64,000 bases of DNA from JAFDBW01 sp963825575 (GTDB lineage: Bacteria > Desulfobacterota > Desulfuromonadia > Desulfuromonadales > BM103), in assembly GCA_963825575.1 (NCBI GenBank), contig CAWGUB010000009.1:171715-235714 (forward strand), read 5' to 3'. Both the position numbers and the translations under genes were made by a program. Shown here in pieces: positions 38,002 through 47,868 of this stretch. Position 1 is the stretch's first letter. The number at the start of each line of letters is the position of its first letter. The notes below the pieces were generated by a model. That model was not told where the DNA came from and did no database searches. It worked only from the letters and a program-made list of their open reading frames with translations.

Positions 38002-39170
38002 TCCCAAGCGCGTGCTCACCGGCAACCACTACCTCGACGGCGACCACGCCTGCACCGAGGGCGCCCTGTCGGCCGGCTGCAATTTCGTCGCCGGCTATCC
38101 CATCACGCCGTCGACCGAGGTGGTCGAGCGCTTCGCCGCGCCGCGTTCCCACCGTCGGCGGCATCTTCATCCAGATGGAGGACGAGATCGCCTCGATCAC
38201 CGCCGTGCTGGGCGCGGTCTGGGGCGGGGCCAAGGCCATGACCGTCACCTCGGGCCCGGGCTTCAGCCTGATGATGGAGAACATCGGCCTGGGCGCCATG
38301 CTCGAGACGCCCTGCGTGGTCGTCAACGTGCAGCGCGGCGGACCCTCGACGGGCCTGCCCACCATGGTGGGCCAGGCCGACATGATGCAGGCGCGCTGGG
38401 GCTCGCACGGCGACTACGAGATCATCGCCCTGGCGCCCCAGTCGCCCCAGGAGGCCTACTACCTGACCATCGACGGCCTTCAACCTGTCCGAGCAGTACC
38501 GCGTGCCGGTGATGGTCATGCTCGACGAGTGCATCGGCCACATGACCGAGAAGGTGGTCATCCCCGCGGCCGAGACGATCGAGATCACCCCGCGCCGCAT
38601 GACCGACGCCGCGCCGGGCGAGTACCTGCCCTATCGCCGTGGGCGGCGGACCATGATCCCGGCCATGGCCCACGCCGGGGAGCGGTCACCGCTACCACAT
38701 CACCGGCCTGACCCACGACGAGCGGGGCTACCCGGTCATGACGGCCGGACTGCCAGGACAAGCTGGTGCGCCGGCTCTGCGACAAGATCCGCAACAACGC
38801 CGACGAGATCGTCATGCTCGAGGAGGACGGGATCGACGACGGCGACGTGGTGGTGGTCTCCTACGGCATCACCTCGCGGGTGGCGCGCGCGGCCATCGAC
38901 GGGGCGCGCGCCAGCAGGGCATCAAGGTGGGCGGCCTGCGGCTGATCACCGTCTGGCCCTTCTCCGAGACGCGCATCCGCGAGCTGGCGCCGAAGGTCAA
39001 GGCCTTCGTGGTGCCGGAGATCAACTACGGGCAGATCATCCTGGAGGTGGAGCGCTGCGCCGCCGGCCAGGCGCCGGTCAGGCTGGTGTCCCCACATGGG
39101 CGGCGGCGTGCACGACCCCGACGATGATCCAGAGGGCCATCGAGGAGGCGGTCACGATGAAGCCGACCGA
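37988..39170 (+). CDS. korA: 2-oxoacid:ferredoxin oxidoreductase alpha subunit, frameshifted
   Basis: ATG 37988 begins MPSADPKRVLTGNHYLDGDH. Landmarks are ACTEGALSAGCNFVAGYPIT (domain I start), GIFIQMEDEIASITAVLGA, MTVTSGPGFSLMMENIGLG, NVQRGGPSTGLPTMVGQADM, VPVMVMLDECIGHMTE and, after indels, YHITGLTHDERGYP and ARQQGIKVGGLRLITVWPFS with VVPEINYGQI. These are standard KorA/OorA/VorB motifs. The best-fitting substrates are 2-oxoglutarate or branched 2-oxoacids. The chain ends with IQRAIEEAVTMK just before korB. About five insertions break the frame. Confidence 0.9.
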
Positions 39171-39178
39171 CGACCGCA

Positions 39179-40075
39179 ATGCTCAAGCATCCCCAGGAGC
39201 ATCTGCTGCGCACCGACCGCATGCCGCACATCTGGTGCCCCACCTGCGGCATCGGCACGGTGGTCAAGTGCTTCGCCGAGGCCCTCGACCGGGCCGGGAT
39301 GGACCTACGACAAGATGGCCATCGTCTCGGGCATCGGCTGCACCGGCCGCGTGGCGGGCTACGTGAAGCTCGACTCCTACCACACCACCCACGGGCGGGC
39401 CGATCCCCTTCGCCACCGGCCTGAAGCTGGCCAACCGCGAGCTGAAGGTGGTCGTCTTCAGCGGCGACGGCGATCTGTCGGCCATCGGCGGCAACCACCT
39501 GATCCACGCCGCGCGGCGCAACATGGACCTCACGGTCGTCTGCGTGAACAACTTCATCTACGGCATGACCGGCGGGCAGGCGGCGCCCGACGACGCCCCG
39601 ACCGGCGAACACCTCGACCACGCCCCACGGGCGCCTTCGAGCCGCCGTTCAACCTGCCCCTGCTGCTCGAGGCCTGCGGCGCGTGCTACGTCGCGCGCTG
39701 GACCTGCGCTGCACGTGCGCCGGCTGACCAAGTCGATGACCGAGGCCCTGCTCAAGCCGCGGCTTCTCCTTCGTCGAGGTCATCGCGCCCTGCTCGACGC
39801 TCTACGCCCGCCGCAACCGGCTGGGCACCGGCTTCGACCTGATGAAGTTCTACCACGACAACAGCCGAGATCGAGCACGGACGCCGATACGGCGCGAGCT
39901 GGCCATCGGCTACCAGAACAAGCATCAACGTGGGCAAGTTCGTCGACATCGAACGGCCCACCTGGCACGAGCTCAGCGACGAGCAGCACCTGGCCGGACC
40001 CTGGGCGAGAAGTACTACCGCGCACGCGCGAGATGGAGGCGGCCCAGCAGGAAGAGGCAGATGCCATGCCAAGGC
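39179..40075 (+). CDS. korB: 2-oxoacid:ferredoxin oxidoreductase beta subunit (ThDP-binding), frameshifted
   Basis: ATG 39179 begins MLKHPQEHLLRTDRMPHIWC. It has CPTCGIGTVVKCFAEAL, IVSGIGCTGRVAGYV, HTTHGRAIPFATGLKLAN, the ThDP-binding GDGDLSAIGGNHLIHAARRN and VVCVNNFIYGMTGGQ, FVEVIAPCSTLYARRN, and a C-terminal GKFVDIERPTWHEL. The Cys residues of CPTCG bind an Fe-S cluster in related enzymes. The end is uncertain because of insertions near 40,050; the chain appears to overlap the korC start. Length after repair is about 295 residues. Confidence 0.9.
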
Positions 40076-40593
40076 GTGAGATCCGGATCACCGGCTACGG
40101 CGGCCAGGGCGTCATCATGACCGGCTACATCTTCGGCAAGGCCGCGGCCATCTACGACGGCCGCCACTCGACCATGACCCAGAGCTTCGGGCCGGAGGCG
40201 CGCGGCAGGGCCTGCGCGGCGGCCGCTGGTCGTGGACGAGGAGTTCGTCGCCTATCCCTACCTGCGGAAGACCGACGTGCTGATCGCGCTCTCGCGGGAG
40301 GGCTACGAGAAGTACGCCGACGAGCTGAAGGACGACGGGGATCCTCATCTACGACGAGGATCTGGTCGAGCCGGACACCGACGGCGGCACCGATCGCGAA
40401 GACGTTCGGCATCCCGGCCACGCGGATCGCCGAGGAGCTGGGCAAGCGCATCGTCCAGAACATCGTCGTGGTGGGCTTCGCCACGGCGGCCACGGAGATC
40501 GTGAGCAAGGAGGCGGCCCAGAAGGCGGTCGAATCTTCGGTGCCCGAGGCCCTGGTCGACCTGAACCTGCAAGGCGTTCGAGAAGGGATATGA
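40066..40593 (+). CDS. korC: 2-oxoacid:ferredoxin oxidoreductase gamma subunit, frameshifted
   Basis: ATG 40066 begins MPRREIRITGYGGQGVIMTG, the gamma-subunit signature, followed by YDGRHSTMTQSFGPEARG, VDEEFVAYPYLRKTDVLIAL, ILIYDEDLVEPD and EELGKRIVQNIVVVGFATAA. The C-terminus carries NLQAFEKGYEY-like residues, but an insertion near 40,570 leads instead to a stop at 40593 that overlaps the hdrA start (ATGA). Product about 180 residues. Confidence 0.88.
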   Translation: MPRREIRITGYGGQGVIMTGYIFGKAAAIYDGRHSTMTQSFGPEARGRACAAAAGRGRGVRRLSLPAEDRRADRALAGGLREVRRRAEGRRGSSSTTRIWSSRTPTAAPIAKTFGIPATRIAEELGKRIVQNIVVVGFATAATEIVSKEAAQKAVESSVPEALVDLNLQGVREGI

Positions 40594-41930
40594 GTACTTC
40601 CAAGCAGCTAAGGGGGTGCTGGTGATCGGGGGCGGGATCGCGGGGATCCAGACCGCTCTGGATCTCGCCCGCGCCGGGATTCCAGGTCCACCTGGTGGAG
40701 CGGACGCCGTCCATCGGCGGCCGCATGAGCCAGCTGGACAAGGTCTTTCCGACCGTCGACTGCTCGATCTGAATCCTCGGTCCCCTGATGATGGATGCCG
40801 GTCGGCATCCCCGCATCACGCTGCACACGCTGTCCGAGGTGATCGGACTGCAGGGTCGCGCCGGGCGAGTTCCGGGCGCGGGTGCGCACGGCAGCCCCGC
40901 TACGTCGATCCGGAGCTCTGCGTCGGCTGCGGCCTCTGCAGCCGAGGCCTGCCCCGCGGTCGCGGCCCAACCCCTACGATCGTCGGGCTGAAGGCGGCCA
41001 AGGCCATCGACCGGCCCTTCCCGCAGGCCGTGCCCGCCACCTATCCACATCGACCGCGAGGCCTGCCTCAACGACGACGTTCCTGCGTCTGCGAGCGCTG
41101 CGTGGACGCCTGCGAGCCGGGCGCCATCGACTTCGACGACGAGGCCCGAGGAATCGACCCTGGACGTCGGCGCGGTGGTCGTGGCCACCGGCTTCGACGA
41201 GCTGGACCCGCGCGAGCTGCTGCCCTTCGGCTACGGCCGGGCGCCAGAACGTGCTGACCGGCCTGGAGTTCGAGCGCCTGCTCTGCGCCACCGGTCCCAC
41301 CCGGGCCACGTCCTGCGGCCCATCGGACCGCCAGGTGCCCGACCGCATCGTCTTCGTGCAGTGCGTGGGCTCGCGCGGCGAGGGCGGGCGCCCCTACTGC
41401 TCCCGCTACTGCTGCATGAACTCGGTGAAGTCCGCGCATGCTGGCCCATGAACACGAGCCGGGATCGAGGAATGCGTGCTGCTGTACACGGACATGCGCG
41501 CGGCCGGCCGCGGCTACGACGCCTTCGTGGAGCGCTGCTCTGGACCGGGACGACATCACGTCAGGTGCGCGGGCGGCCCGGCCAAGATCCAGGAGGATCC
41601 CGACACGGGCGACCTGACGCTCTGGGTCGAGGACTTCCGCACCGGCCGGCCGGAGAAGCTCGACGGCCGGCATGGTGGTGCTGTCCACGGCGGCCTTGCC
41701 CGCCCGCGGCATCGCCCGAGCTGGCGGAGTCGCTGGGCATCGAGACCTGGACGAGCAGGGCTTCATCAAGCGCCGCGATCCCGGAGAACGCGCCGGCCGA
41801 CACCACCCGTCCCGGCGTCTACGTGGCCGGCAGCGCCGGGGCACCGGCCATCATTCCCGAGTGCGTGGCCCAGGGCGGCGCCGCGGCCGCCGAGGCCGGC
41901 CGTCCACGTGCTCGACCACCGCGGGAGACC
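40590..41930 (+). CDS. hdrA: HdrA-like FAD/Fe-S protein (short form) with in-frame TGA, likely selenoprotein, frameshifted
   Basis: ATG 40590 opens MSTSKQLRG then VLVIGGGIAGIQTALDLA (FAD-binding GxGxxG), HLVERTPSIGGRMSQLDKVF and DCSI-TGA-ILGPLMMDAGRHP. The second cysteine of the HdrA [4Fe-4S]-ligand motif is replaced by TGA (40770-40772) in an otherwise continuous frame. A hairpin for Sec insertion follows 20 bases later. The next blocks are CVGCGLCAEACPV, CLNDD..CERCVDACEPGAI, VVVATGFDELDP, RIVFVQCVGSRGE, CSRYCCMNSVKSAM and VLLYTDMRAAGRGYDAF. It lacks the N-terminal domain of full HdrA. It probably receives or splits electrons from Kor with the other Hdr subunits. About eight insertions break it. 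Confidence 0.85.
40770..40810 (+). promoter_or_regulatory. Candidate Sec codon and SECIS hairpin, hdrA copy 1
   Basis: TGA at 40770-40772 is followed after 20 bases by GGATGCC (40793-40799), loop GGTC, and GGCATCC (40804-40810). The stem is perfect and the loop carries the GGU found in the E. coli fdhF SECIS loop (AGGUCU). Spacing from the TGA to the loop is 27 bases, within the known bacterial range. The hairpin encodes M-D-A-G-R-H-P, a conserved HdrA segment, but with unusual T-ending codons. Confidence 0.75.
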
Positions 41931-41959
41931 GCGCAGGCGCAGCAGCCCGCCGAGACCGC

Positions 41960-43732
41960 GCGGACCCGTCGGGCCCGCCGCGCATCGGCGTCTTCGTCTG
42001 CCACTGCGGCGCCAACATCGCCGGCGTGGTGGACGTGGAGCAAGCTGGCCGCGCGAGGCGGCCGCGCTGCCGGGACGTGGTCCACGCCACGGACGATCAG
42101 CTTCGCCTGCGCCGACATGGCCCAGCGGGCCATCGAGGACGCCATCGCCGAGCACAAGCTCAACCGGGTGGTGGTGGCGGCCTGCACGCCGCGCACCCAC
42201 GAGCCGGTGTTCCGGGAGGTGCTGGCCCGCAGCGGGCTGAATCCCTTCCTGTTCGAGATGGTCAACATCCGCGACCAGTGCACCTGGGTGCACGCCCACG
42301 TGCCGCGAGAGGCGCAGAACGCGGGCCCGCGACCAGATTCGCATGGGCGTGGCCCGCGCGGCCCGCCTCGAGCCGCTCGAAGCCGATCGAAGTGCCGGTC
42401 AACCGCCGGGCCGTGGTGGTCGGCGGCGGTGTGGCGGGCCTGCGGGCGGCGCTCGATCTGGATGCCCAGGGTTACGAGGTGGTCCTGGTGGAAAAGAGCG
42501 ACGGCACTGGGCGGGGTCCTGGCGGCACCCGGACTGCAACGCCTGTACGACAGCGGCGAGCGGGGCCGAGAAGCTGCGCGAGTCTGAAGCGCCGCCTGGT
42601 CAGAGTCCGGGGTGGAGGTGCGCAGCGGCACACGGAGCTCGACGCGTGCACGGCTACGTGGGCAACTTCGCGCGTCGAGCTCGTCCGGTCCGGCCGGGAC
42701 CGGAGACACGTCGCAGCTGCGGCACCATCGTGCTGGCCACCGGCGCCAAGGTCTACGATCCCACCGGCACGTTCGGGCTACGGCGAGCAAGCGCAACGTG
42801 CTGACGCAGCGTGGAACTGGAACAGCGGCTCGCACGACCCGGAGGACAAGCTGTTCGGCGCCGGACGGCAAGCTACCCGAGAGCGTGGTCTTCATCCAGT
42901 GCGTGGGGTCGCGCTGCGACTGCGAGGACGGCAACCTCGGTTGCTCGCGCTACTGCTGCCCCACCACGGTCCAGCAGGCGACTGGCCCTGGCCGAGCGCG
43001 GCACGCGCGTGACGGTCTTTTACCGGGACATGCGGACGTCTCGCCGTGGCGCCGAGGAGCTCTACCGCCGGGCCCGCGGCGCCGGGGTGCTCTTCGTGCG
43101 CATCCCGACGACGACGAGCCGCCGAGGTGTCTGGGGACCAAGACCAAGGCCAAGAGGGTCGTGGTCGAGCGACGTGGTGCTGGGCCGCCCGGTGGAGGCG
43201 CCGGCCGATCTGGTGGTGCTGGCGGTCGGCATGGTGCCGGATACCGAGATGGTCGGCCAATCTGCAGGAGATCCTCAAGGTGCCCGTGGGCCCCGACGGT
43301 TTCTTCATGGAGCGGCACCCCGAGCTGGGCCCGGTGGAGACGGTGGTCGACGGCGTGTTCGTCTGCGGCTCGGCCGTGGGGGCCAAGGCCATCAGCGATT
43401 CCCTCGCCGAGGCCGGCGCGGCGGCGGGCAAGGCGGCCCAGCTGCTGGCGCGCGACACGCTGAAGCTCGAGCCGACCGTGGCCGAGGTCGATCCCTGGCT
43501 CTGCCGCGGCTGCGGCGTACCTGCGTGGAGATCTGCGAGTTCCACGCGCCCGCGCTGGCGTGACGGGCGAGCTCGGGCGTCCCGTGGCGCAGCATCAACG
43601 AGGCGTCCTGCAAGGGCTGCGGCACCTGCGTGGCCTGGTGCCCGAGCGGGGCGCATCACGGCGCGCCACTTCACCGACCAGCAGATCGACGCCATGCTGA
43701 CGACGCATGCTGCAGTGGGAGGAGACGCGTAG
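41960..43732 (+). CDS. hdrA: HdrA-like FAD/Fe-S protein (long form), second copy, frameshifted
   Basis: The chain shows the full HdrA N-domain RIGVFVCHCGANIAGVVDVE, AEHKLNRVVVAACTPRTHEP and FRE-V, FLFEMVNIRDQCTWVH. It then has an FAD domain (AVVVGGGVAGLRAALDLDAQG, VVLVEKSDALGG), but without the DCSIC motif and MDAGRHP of the other copies. Later blocks are VVFIQCVGSRCDCEDGNLGC, VTVFYRDMRTS, VLAVGMVPDTEM, DGFFMERHPELGP, GVFVCGSAVGAKAISDS and two [4Fe-4S] sites (CRGCGTCVEICEFHA, CKGCGTCVAWCPSGAI). No clear start codon separates it from the previous HdrA, so a fused tandem HdrA is possible. The stop used is TAG at 43730. Confidence 0.8.
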
Positions 43733-43736
43733 CACT

Positions 43737-44165
43737 GCAGCGAGCAATTCGAACCCCGCATCGTGGTCTTCGCCTGCAACTGGTGCAGCTACGCCGGGCG
43801 CCGACACCGCGGGCGTCAGCCGCCTGCAGCATTCGCCCGAGATTCCGGGTGATCCGCACCATGTGCTCGGGCCGCGTGAGCACGGCCCACGTGCTGAAGC
43901 GCCTTCCAGCTGGGCGCCGACGGGGTGCTGGTCTCGCGGCTGCCACATCGGCGACTGCCACTACATCTTCGGCAACCACTGGGCGATCAAGCAGTTCGAG
44001 GTGACCAAGAAGCTGCTGCGCACCCTCGGCCTGGAGACTGAGCGCGTGCGGCTGGAATGGGTTTCGGCCGCCGAGGGGCCGCGCTGGGCGGCGCTGATCG
44101 ACGAGTTCGTGGCCACGATCACAGGGCCTCGGGCCGAGCCCGCTCCGGGCGCGAACCAGCGATGA
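43737..44165 (+). CDS. mvhD: MvhD-type hydrogenase/Hdr iron-sulfur subunit, copy 1, frameshifted
   Basis: The repaired chain reads EQFEPRIVVFACNWCSYAGA, DTAGVSRLQHS, RVIRTMCSGRVSTAHVLKAF, GADGVLVSGCHIGDCHYIFG, NHWAIKQFEVTKKLLRTLGL and RLEWVSAAEGPRWAALI. The five cysteines (CNWC, CSGR, GCHIGDCH) bind the [2Fe-2S] cluster of MvhD, which links an electron donor to HdrA. No ATG is found at the N-terminus because of an indel around 43,735. No hydrogenase large subunit (MvhA) is present nearby, so the donor is probably not H2. Confidence 0.85.
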   Translation, partial: AASNSNPASWSSPATGAATPGADTAGVSRLQHSPEIPGDPHHVLGPREHGPRAEAPSSWAPTGCWSRGCHIGDCHYIFGNHWAIKQFEVTKKLLRTLGLETERVRLEWVSAAEGPRWAALIDEFVATITGPRAEPAPGANQR

Positions 44166-44209
44166 GTCGCTTTCGGGGACACCGCGTCGGAAGCGGAGGT
44201 GAGCGAGTG

Positions 44210-45374
44210 ATGGCCGACCTGCACGGACATCCAGGTCCTGCGCTGTCTCGACTGCGGCAAGTGCACCTCCGCCTGCCCGGTGGCGCGCTACAACCAGATG
44301 CTCTCGCCGCGGCGCATGGTGCGCCGCGCAGCTGGCCGAGGCGCCTGGCCAATGGCGACCGCGAGGCGCTCTGGAGCTGCCTGACCTGCATGTACTGCGA
44401 CAGCGGCTGCCCCCAGGAGGTGACCATCATCCGGCTGATGCCGCGCGTGCGGACCGAGGCGCGGCAGGCGGGCGAGAAGCCGCCGTCCACGCGCTGCGGC
44501 GCCATGGAGTCGGTCGCCGATCATCCAGTCCCAGGCCGGAGATTCCGCAGAACCGCCTCGACTGGTTGCCGGACGACCTGCGCACTCGACCCGCGAGAGC
44601 AAGACCCTGTTCTGGGTGGGCTGCGCGCCCTACTTCGACGCCTTCTTCGCCGAGAACGGGTGTCAAGACCACCGACGCCGTCATCGACGCCATCCGCATC
44701 CTCAACGCCCTGGACATCACGCCCGCCGTGCGCGCCGACGAACGCTGCTGCGGCCACGACGCCGCTCTGGGGCGGCGACGAGGCGACCTTCGAGCGACTG
44801 GCCGAGATGAACGTCAAGATGTTCGGCGAAGCCGCAGCCCGATCTGGTGTCACCGTCTGTCCGGAGTGCTCGCTGACCCTCGATCCGCGAGTACCGCGAG
44901 CGCTTCGGCGCGCCGCGAGTGCGAGATCAAGCACATCGGCGAGGTGATCGCCGAGCACGCCGCCGAGCTGCCGACTGGACGCGCCGACCCCTGAAGGTGA
45001 CCTTCGAGGATCCCTGCCGCCTGGGCCGGCACCAGGGCAAGTACGACGAGCCGCGCCAGGCCCTGCAGGCGGTGCCCGGAGCTCGAGCTGAGGGAGATGG
45101 CCCACAGCCGGCAGCGGGCCGCCTGCTGCGCGGGCAGCTGGCTCAGCTGCAACCAGGCCACCAAGCGCATCCAGACCGATCTGTTGAAGGAAGCCGCAGG
45201 CGACCGGCAGCGAGACGCTGGTCACCGCCTGCCCCAAGTGTCTGATACACCTGAAGTGCGCGCAATCCGGCGACGAGAGCGTGCCCGGACATCGAGATCC
45301 GGGACCTCGCCTCCGTCGTCGGGTGCCTGCAACGGAGCGCTGACTCCACGTCGGGCCAACGAAGAAGGAGGTGA
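44210..45374 (+). CDS. HdrC-HdrB-like fused ferredoxin/CCG-domain protein, frameshifted
   Basis: ATG 44210 has ribosome site ggaggtgag. The repaired protein has an N-terminal pair of [4Fe-4S] motifs (CLDCGKCTSACPV and CLTCMYCDSGCP) and LSPRRMVRRAALGE as in HdrC. Two CCG (cysteine-rich) domains follow: LFWVGCAPYFD, ERCCGHDALWGGDE, TVCPECSLTLDPEY, then TFEDPCRLGRHQGKYD, AACCAGSWLSCNQATKR and LVTACPKCLIHLKC. The architecture is HdrD/GlpC-like: the CCG clusters could hold noncubane Fe-S centres for heterodisulfide or alternative substrates. Length about 385 residues. It sits between MvhD and the third HdrA. Confidence 0.85.
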
Positions 45375-45379
45375 ACCGA

Positions 45380-47371
45380 ATGACTGAAGCCCTTCCTCGT
45401 ATCGGTGTGTTCGTCTGCGACTGCGGCAGCAACATCGCCGGCACCGTCGACACGCAGGCGGTGACGGAGTACGCCGCGACGCTGCCCGGCGTCGTGGCCG
45501 CCGTCCGCAACAAGTACACGTGCGCCGAGCCGGGCCAGCAGGAGATCAAGAAGGCCATCGTCGAGCACAAGCTCGACCGGGTGGTCGTCGCCTCCTGCTC
45601 GCCCCGGATGCACGAGCCGACGTTCCGCGGCTGCGTCTGGGACGTGGGGCTGAACCCGTACCTGATGGAGATGGCGAACCTGCGCGAGCACTGCTCCTGG
45701 GTGCACGGCGACGACCCGGCCGGCGGCGACCGAACAAGGCCAAGGACCTGGTGGCGAGCGCCGTGGCGCGCGCCGCGCAGGCTGACGCCCCAGGACGAGA
45801 TGACCTTCCCGGTGACGCAGGGCCGCCCTGGTCATCGGCGGCGGCGTCGCCGGCATCCAGGCCGCGATGGACCTGGCGGACCAGGGACACCAGGTCTACC
45901 TGGTCGAGAAGGAACCGAGCATCGGCGGGATCATGGCCCAGCTCGACAAGACGTACCCGACGATGGACTGCTCGATATGAATTCTCGGACCCAAGATGAT
46001 GGATGCCGGTCGGCATCCCAGGATCAAGCTCCTGGCCTACAGCGAAGTCGAAGACGTCACGGGTTACGTCGGCAACTTCAAGGTCACGGTTCGCAAGAAG
46101 GCCCGCTACGTCGACGCGACCGCACTGCAACAGCTGCGGCGAGTGCGCGAAGGTCTGCCCGGCGACGCATCCGGACGAGTTCCAGATGGGTCTGTCCACG
46201 CGGCGGGCCATCTACCTGCCGTTCCCGCAGGCGGTGCCCTCGGCCTACCTCATCGACATGGAGACCTGCCTGGGCACCAATCCCATCGCCTGCGGCAAGT
46301 GCGCCGAGGTGTGCGAGAAGAAGGCATCGACTACGACATGCAGGACGAGACTCGTCGAGCTGGACGTCGGCGCCATCGTCGTCGCCACCGGCATGGACGT
46401 CTACGACCCCACCGCCCTCGACGAGTACGGCTACACGCGGTACGAGAACGTGATCACGAGCATGGAGTTCGAGCGGCTGATCTGCGCCGGCGGGCCCACC
46501 GAGGGCCACCTCGTCCGCCCGGGCGACCACCAGACCCCCAAGCGGATCGGCTTCATCCAGTGCGTCGGCTCGCGCTCGCTGCGGGACGGCGCGGGCTACT
46601 GCAGCAACATCTGCTGCATGAACACGGTCAAGGACACCCTGCTGATCCGGGACCACTATCCCGACGTCGAGTGCACGGTCTTCTACATCGACATCCGCGC
46701 CTTCGGCAAGGGCTTCGAGGACCTCTACGACAAGAGCCGCGAGGCGGGCGTGCAGGTACATCCGCGGCATCCCGGGCGAGATCACCGAGGACCCCGAGAC
46801 CGGCAACCTGCGCCTGATGGTCGAGAACACCACCACCCAGCAGCTGGAGGAGCACGAGTTCGACATGGTCGTGCTCTCGGTGGGGGTGCGGCCGCGCGGC
46901 GGACGACGACCAGATCCGGCGGCTGCTGACCCTGTCGACCACCTCCGACGGCTTCTTCATGGAGGCGCATCCCAAGCTCAAGCCGGTGGACGCGCCCACC
47001 AAGGGCGTCTTCATCGCCGGCTGCGCCGAAGTCGCCCAAGGACGTCAAGGACTCGGTCACCCAGGCCGGGGCCGCGGCGGCCCGGGCCGGCGCGCTGCTC
47101 AACGCCGGCAAGGTGACCGTCGAGGCCATCACCTGCGTCGGTCGACGCCGACCTGCTGCAACGCCTGCGGCCTCTGCGTCGAGGTCTGCCCCTACGGCGC
47201 GATCACGGCCGACAAGGCGGCGCAAGACCAAGGCGCCAGGTGGTGGAGGCGGCCTGCGCCGGCTGCGGCACCTGCGGCGCGACCTGCGCCTTCGGGCGCC
47301 ATCACCATGCGGCACTTCACCGACGAGCAGATCATGGCCCAGGTGGATACGCTGCTGGCGGAGACGCAGCG
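45380..47371 (+). CDS. hdrA: HdrA (full length) with in-frame TGA, likely selenoprotein, frameshifted
   Basis: ATG 45380 with ribosome site aaggaggtg begins MTEALPRIGVFVCDCGSNIA. Blocks are VVASCSPRMHEPTFRGCVWD, LVIGGGVAGIQAAMDLADQG, YLVEKEPSIGGIMAQLDKTY, then DCSI-TGA-ILGPKMMDAGRHP. The TGA (45978-45980) replaces the second Cys of the HdrA ligand motif and is followed by the same hairpin as in copy 1. Next are CNSCGECAKVCPA, CGKCAEVCEKKAIDYD, IVVATGMDVYDPTALDEYGY, RIGFIQCVGSRSLRDGAGYC, FYIDIRAFGKGFEDLYDKSR and VLSVGVRPADDDQIR. Two C-terminal ferredoxin motifs follow (CNACGLCVEVCPYGAI, CAGCGTCGATCAFGAI). Length about 660 residues, typical. It is the flavin-based bifurcation subunit of HdrABC. 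Confidence 0.9.
45978..46018 (+). promoter_or_regulatory. Candidate Sec codon and SECIS hairpin, hdrA copy 3
   Basis: TGA at 45978-45980, then 20 bases, then GGATGCC (46001-46007), loop GGTC, GGCATCC (46012-46018). The hairpin and spacing equal those in copy 1, while the bases between TGA and hairpin differ at synonymous sites. Confidence 0.75.
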
Positions 47372-47868
47372 ATGGAGAAGGTCATCGTCTTCGCCTGCAA
47401 CTGGTGCAGCTACGCCGGCGGCGACACGGCCGGCATCAGCCGCATGCAGTACTCCGGCCTCGCAACCGCCTGATCCGCACCATGTGCAGCGGCCGCGTGG
47501 ACGAGGACGTTCGTGCTGCGGGCCTTCCGCAAGGGGGCGCCGGTGGTGCTGGTCTCGGGCTGCCACTTCGCCGACTGCCACTACATCGACGCCAACCGGC
47601 AGACCGTCAAGCGCGTGTACCGCCTCTGGAACTACCTGGAGAAGCGGGGCATCCGGCCCGAGCGGCTGCAGCTCGAGTGGATCAGCGCCGCCGAGGGGCC
47701 CAAGTTCCAGAAGACCATGCGCCAGATGGAGGAGCTGCGCCAGACGGTCACCGACGGAGGAGATCGAGCACACCATGAAGGTGCTGGAATCCGAAGGAGG
47801 AGAAGAAGCTGGCGAGCGAGGCTGAAGCGGCGAGCAGGCGGCCGCAGGCAGGAAGGCGGACGGCATGA
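47372..47868 (+). CDS. mvhD: MvhD-type iron-sulfur subunit, copy 2, frameshifted
   Basis: ATG 47372 opens MEKVIVFACNWCSYAGGDTA, GISRMQYS, then RLIRTMCSGRVDEDFVLRAF, GAPVVLVSGCHFADCHYIDA, NRQTVKRVYRLWNYLEKRGI and RLQLEWISAAEGPKFQKTMR. The cluster cysteines match copy 1 and MvhD. It has a longer Glu/Lys-rich C-terminal helix ending EEEKKLASEAEAASRR. The stop at 47866-47868 overlaps the next start (ATGA). Directly after hdrA copy 3, this is the canonical hdrA-mvhD order. Confidence 0.88.

Noticed and set aside
42400..42560. Third selenocysteine site in the long HdrA
   Set aside because: That copy lacks the DCSI-x-ILGP motif; no in-frame TGA with a hairpin was seen there.
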